Shown here: piece by piece, positions 60,517-64,000 of the stretch | Layout of the letters: every line of letters begins with the position of its first letter | How positions within the stretch are numbered: the first letter of the stretch is position 1 | From: JAVVHE01 sp032249695 | GTDB taxonomy: Bacteria > Pseudomonadota > Alphaproteobacteria > Sphingomonadales > Sphingomonadaceae | DNA length: 64,000 bases | Assembly: GCA_032249695.1 (NCBI GenBank) | Contig: JAVVHE010000011.1 | Span: 35,143-99,142, forward strand | Direction of reading: 5' to 3' | The notes under the pieces: generated by a model | What the model was told of the DNA's origin: nothing | The model's input: the letters and a program-made list of their open reading frames with translations, nothing else | Database searches by the model: none | Translations under genes and position numbers: made by a program

Positions 60517-61837
60517 CCGTCATGCCTTCGATCAGCAGCGTCGGCGCATCGACCCCGCGCCGGAACTCAAGATCATCGGCCGCGCTCAGCCGGGCGTACA
60601 TATCGAGCAGATTGCCAGCGATGGTGATCTCGGCGACCGGCCCGGCGATCGCGCCGTTCTCGATCAGGAAACCTGCCGCGCCGCGCGAATAGTCGCCGGT
60701 CACGCCGTTCACGCCCATGCCGATCAGCTCAGTCACCAGGATGCCGCGCGAGATGCCGGCGATGAGCGCATCGCGGCTGACCGGGTCGGCCTCCAGATAC
60801 ACATTCGCCGACGATACGCCGCCGCCGCGCGCCGCGTGACCGTTCGGTGCGAGGCCGAGCTGTCGTGCCGAGGGGCTGTCGAGCAACCAGCCGGTCAGCA
60901 TGCCGTCGTCGATGAGCTTGCCATCGTTCGTTGCCAGCCCTTCGCCGTCGAACGGCTTCGACCGCAGGCCCGACAGCCGCAACGGCTGTTCGATCAGGTT
61001 GACGCCCGCGGGCAGCACGCGCGTGCCGAGCTTGCCGATCAGGAAGGACGACTGGCGCGCGATCCCCGGCCCGCTCATCGCGCCGAGCAGGTGGCCGATC
61101 AGGGACCCCGACACGCGCGGATCGAACACCACGGGCATCGCGCCGCTGGCGATCTTGACCGGCTTCAGCCGTGCGACCGTGCGCTCGCCCGCGCGGCGGC
61201 CGATCAACTCGGGGTTGTCGAGCGCGGCGCGACGGCGCGTGCTGTGCATCGCATAGTCCCGCTGCATGTCGGCGCCCTCGCCTGCGATGACGACCGCCGA
61301 CAGGCTGTGGCTCGTGGAGACATAGCCCTGCGCGAATCCGGTCGACGTCACCAGCGCGACCGAGCCGCGCCCGAAGCTGGCGCCCGCACCTTCGGAATTG
61401 GTGACGCCCGCCACCGCGCGGGCTGCGTCCTCGGCGGCGAGCGCATCCTCGCGCAGCCGCGTGGCGCCGGGCTCGTCCGGATCGGCGAGCGCGAGATCGG
61501 GGGCGGGTCCGCGCAGCAGCAGCGCGGGGTCGGCAAGCCCGGCATAGGGATCGGGCAACGCCTCGCGCGCCATCGCGATCGCGCGTTCGGCAAGCGCTCC
61601 CAGCGCCGCGGGCCGCAGGTCCGATCCGCTGACCGCCGCCGACTGCTGGCCGAGGAACACGCGCAGGCTAATGTCGGCCGTCTCCGACCGCGCCACGTCC
61701 TCCAGCGCGCCGAGCCGGACCGACACGCTCTCGCTGGCGCTGACCGACCACGCCGCGTCGGCCGCGTCGGCGCCGAGCGCACGCGCGCGGGCGACGAGCG
61801 AGGACAGGAGATCAAGCGCTTGCGGGATGGGGGTCAA
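60503..61837 (-). CDS. pmbA: PmbA/TldE-family metalloprotease subunit
   Basis: 444 residues of the TldD/PmbA family, which forms a TldD-TldE heterodimer protease in the cytosol that matures peptides and degrades unfolded ones. Visible: ALGADAADAAWSVSASESVS start, GVSSANVYLEADPVSRDALI and GMGVNGVTGDYSRGAAGFLI near the end. TldE lacks the zinc motif of TldD, as here. The start is TTG at 61837, with GGAAGG 8 nt before. The partner tldD is not in the window. Confidence 0.9.
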   Translation of the reverse strand: MTPIPQALDLLSSLVARARALGADAADAAWSVSASESVSVRLGALEDVARSETADISLRVFLGQQSAAVSGSDLRPAALGALAERAIAMAREALPDPYAGLADPALLLRGPAPDLALADPDEPGATRLREDALAAEDAARAVAGVTNSEGAGASFGRGSVALVTSTGFAQGYVSTSHSLSAVVIAGEGADMQRDYAMHSTRRRAALDNPELIGRRAGERTVARLKPVKIASGAMPVVFDPRVSGSLIGHLLGAMSGPGIARQSSFLIGKLGTRVLPAGVNLIEQPLRLSGLRSKPFDGEGLATNDGKLIDDGMLTGWLLDSPSARQLGLAPNGHAARGGGVSSANVYLEADPVSRDALIAGISRGILVTELIGMGVNGVTGDYSRGAAGFLIENGAIAGPVAEITIAGNLLDMYARLSAADDLEFRRGVDAPTLLIEGMTVAGS

Positions 61838-61873
61838 CTCACGGCCTTCCGGGCTACGCGGGGACAGGTTGCT

Positions 61874-64000
61874 TCACGCCGCCTCGGCGACGTCGGCGGG
61901 CGGCATGTTGTGGCCGAGCAGGCGCAGCAGATCGGCTGCAGCGTCGACCAGGTTGGTGCCCGGCCCGTAGATCGCAGCCACGCCCGCATCGAACAGCGCC
62001 TGATAGTCCTCGGCCGGGATCACGCCGCCCGCCACGACGCGGATGTCGGAACGCCCCGCATCCTTCAGCGCGGCGATCAGTTCGGGGACCAGCGTCAGGT
62101 GGCCGGCGGCGAGCGTCGACGCACCGACGATATCGATCCCGCGCGCGATGGCGAGTGCAGCGGCTTCCTCTGGCTTCTGAAACAGCGGCCCCAGCGTCAC
62201 GTCGAAGCCGAAATCGGCGTAGGCGGATGCAACCACCTTGGCGCCGCGGTCGTGTCCGTCCTGGCCCATCTTGGCGACAAGCACGCGCGGGGTGCGGCCG
62301 AGGCGGCGCGTGACCGCAGCGATGCCATCGCGCACCTGGGCAAGCCGCCCACTTTCGCCATGCGCCGCCGCGTAGACGCCGCGCACGGTCGTCGGCTGCG
62401 CCTCGTGGCGGCCGAACACCTCCTCCATCGCGGCGCTGATCTCGCCGAGCGTTGCGCGCGCGCGCGCTGCGTCGATCGCCAGCGCGAGCAGGTTGCCCTT
62501 GCCCGCCGCGCCCTCGCGGATGGCTGCCAGCGTAGCGCGCGTGCGATCCTCGCCGCGCGCGGCCCGTAGCACCTCCAGCCGCGCGATCTGCTGGCGGCGC
62601 ACGGCGACGTTGTCCACGCGCAGGATCTCGACGCCCGATTCCGCCTCCTGCGCGAAGCGGTTGACTCCGACGACCACGTCCTCGCCCGTGTCGACGCGCG
62701 CCTGACGGCCCGCCGCAGCCTCCTCGATCCGACGCTGCGGCAACCCCGCCTCGATCGCCCTGGTCATGCCGCCCGCCGCGTCGACCTCGGCCATCAGCGC
62801 ACGCGCCTGCGTGGCGAGCTCGGCGGTCAGCGCCTCGACATAGTAGCTGCCGCCGAGTGGATCGACGACGTTGGTAATGCCGGTCTCGTGGCTCAGGATC
62901 AGTTGGGTATTGCGCGCTATGCGGGCCGAGACGTCCGTCGGCAGCGCGATCGCCTCGTCGAAGCTGTTGGTATGCAACGACTGCGTGCCACCCAGCACCG
63001 CAGCCAGCGCCTCAAAGGCGGTGCGCACGATATTGTTGTACGGGTCCTTCTCGGTGAGGCTGACGCCGCTCGTCTGGCAGTGGGTGCGAAGCATTCGGCT
63101 ACGCGGGTCTTTGGCGCCCAATGAGCCCATGATCTCGCTCCACAGCAGGCGCGCGGCGCGGAGCTTGGCGACCTCCATGAAGAAGTTCATGCCGATACCG
63201 AAAAAGAAGCTCAGGCGTCCGGCGAAAGCGTCGATGTCGAGCCCGCGCGCCAGCGCTGTCTTCACATACTCGCGCCCATCAGCGAGCGTGAAGGCGAGTT
63301 CCTGCACTGCGGTCGCGCCGGCCTCCTGCATGTGGTAGCCGGAGATGCTGATCGAATTGAACTTGGGCCAGTGGCGGCTCGTATAGTCAATGATGTCCGC
63401 GACGATCCGCATCGAAGAATCGGGCGGATAGATGTACGTATTGCGGACCATGAACTCCTTCAGGATGTCGTTCTGGATGGTCCCGTCGAGCTGGTGCTGG
63501 GAAACTCCCTGCTCTTCAGCGGCGACCGCGAAGAAGGCGAGGATCGGGATGACCGCGCCGTTCATCGTCATGCTGACGCTCATCTGATCGAGCGGGATGC
63601 CGTCGAACAGGATCTTCATGTCCTCGACCGAGTCGATCGCCACGCCCGCCTTCCCCACATCGCCGGTGACGCGCGGGTGGTCGCTGTCATAGCCACGGTG
63701 GGTGGCCAGATCGAAGGCGACGCTGAGGCCCTTCTGACCCGCTGCGAGATTGCGCCGGTAGAAGGCGTTCGATTCCTCGGCGGTCGAAAAGCCCGCATAT
63801 TGTCGGATCGTCCACGGCCGCCCCGCGTACATCGTCGCGCGGATGCCGCGCGTGAACGGGTCGATGCCGGGCAGCCCGGGATCGGCGGGTGCGTCGGCGG
63901 CGGTGTAGAGCGGCTTGATCGCGATGCCTTCGGGCGTGTGCCAGCCAAGCTCGCGGCCCCGCACCTCCTTCGCAGCCAGGTCGCGCCAGCGGGCGAGGTC
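61874..64000 (-). CDS. scpA: Methylmalonyl-CoA mutase large subunit, 5' end cut by window
   Basis: Adenosylcobalamin enzyme converting methylmalonyl-CoA to succinyl-CoA in propionate breakdown. The frame is open to the right edge (DLARWRDLAAKEVRGRELGW), so the N-terminus is cut and the 63964 GTG is not the start. 708 codons are present. The TIM-barrel part has TMYAGRPWTIRQYAGF and ISISGYHMQEAGAT; the C-terminal B12 domain has KMGQDGHDRGAKVVASAYAD with the DxHxxG His. It ends near pmbA with 36 bp between. Confidence 0.95.
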   Translation of the reverse strand, partial: DLARWRDLAAKEVRGRELGWHTPEGIAIKPLYTAADAPADPGLPGIDPFTRGIRATMYAGRPWTIRQYAGFSTAEESNAFYRRNLAAGQKGLSVAFDLATHRGYDSDHPRVTGDVGKAGVAIDSVEDMKILFDGIPLDQMSVSMTMNGAVIPILAFFAVAAEEQGVSQHQLDGTIQNDILKEFMVRNTYIYPPDSSMRIVADIIDYTSRHWPKFNSISISGYHMQEAGATAVQELAFTLADGREYVKTALARGLDIDAFAGRLSFFFGIGMNFFMEVAKLRAARLLWSEIMGSLGAKDPRSRMLRTHCQTSGVSLTEKDPYNNIVRTAFEALAAVLGGTQSLHTNSFDEAIALPTDVSARIARNTQLILSHETGITNVVDPLGGSYYVEALTAELATQARALMAEVDAAGGMTRAIEAGLPQRRIEEAAAGRQARVDTGEDVVVGVNRFAQEAESGVEILRVDNVAVRRQQIARLEVLRAARGEDRTRATLAAIREGAAGKGNLLALAIDAARARATLGEISAAMEEVFGRHEAQPTTVRGVYAAAHGESGRLAQVRDGIAAVTRRLGRTPRVLVAKMGQDGHDRGAKVVASAYADFGFDVTLGPLFQKPEEAAALAIARGIDIVGASTLAAGHLTLVPELIAALKDAGRSDIRVVAGGVIPAEDYQALFDAGVAAIYGPGTNLVDAAADLLRLLGHNMPPADVAEAA

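Noticed and set aside
60404..62569. Long plus-strand open frame opposite pmbA and scpA
   Set aside because: Crosses two well supported minus-strand genes; no domain.
1..64000. tRNA, rRNA, CRISPR, IS and prophage
   Set aside because: No T-loop/acceptor pairs, repeat-spacer arrays, transposases or phage structural genes were recognised by eye; a covariance-model scan was not possible.

Overview
The window looks like chromosomal DNA of a Sphingomonas-like alphaproteobacterium (order Sphingomonadales). The support is: high GC; a DksA of the alphaproteobacterial type with a nearly Cys-less zinc finger; a DUF1465 (RcdA-like) gene next to two YdcH-like small genes; a TonB-dependent receptor; TamA/TamB; and several PEP-CTERM proteins together with exosortase-A (XrtA)-associated glycosylation genes. 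I found no prophage, IS element, CRISPR array, rRNA or convincing tRNA. Coding density is high and most genes are ordinary core genes.

Layout. 1-5306 (minus): one tight run rarA - mmcQ-like - unknown gene with an apparent CTG start - AT-richer trmH-like gene - crcB - rluC - HAD phosphatase (cut by the left edge). 5689-7349: a secreted EF-hand protein convergent with a PEP-CTERM zinc metalloprotease. 7507-9986 (minus): rplI, rpsR, rpsF and a secreted repeat protein. 10141-11821 (plus): fabD-fabG. 11908-16024 (minus): TonB receptor, flavin monooxygenase and ATP-grasp ligase. 16123-19540: CoA-transferase subunits B and A on the minus strand, separated by an MHS transporter on the plus strand. 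19746-22801: dksA, two YdcH-like genes, the RcdA-like gene, an XRE regulator, a DUF6456 protein and a zinc-ribbon microprotein. 22930-26910 (plus): M20 amidohydrolase and two TIM-barrel glycosidases. 26907-33787 (minus): PRC-barrel protein, tamB, tamA. 33735-35242: a small membrane protein, an S24-type repressor and a divergent two-gene unit. 35268-40960: XrtA-associated surface polysaccharide/glycosylation locus. 41012-45898: MscS channel, glutaryl-CoA dehydrogenase, fabF-acpP, cytochrome c. 46093-48758: PEP-CTERM protein, nudC, mutY. 48785-57756 (plus): dciA, dsbA-like, smc, ubiE, ubiB, coaBC. 57984-64000: PEP-CTERM protein, fatty-acid hydroxylase, cysQ-like, pmbA, and methylmalonyl-CoA mutase cut by the right edge.

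The most interesting system-level signal is that all three PEP-CTERM genes (6051-7349, 46093-46662, 57984-58703) have a sigma-54-like -24/-12 element at a similar distance upstream (two very good, one weaker). All three also have sorting signals in which the Glu of 'PEP' is replaced (PAP, PTP, PAP). Together with the XrtA-type glycosyltransferase and O-ligase at 36172-40960, this suggests a dispersed RpoN-controlled set of sorted surface proteins. The exosortase and its regulator lie outside the window.
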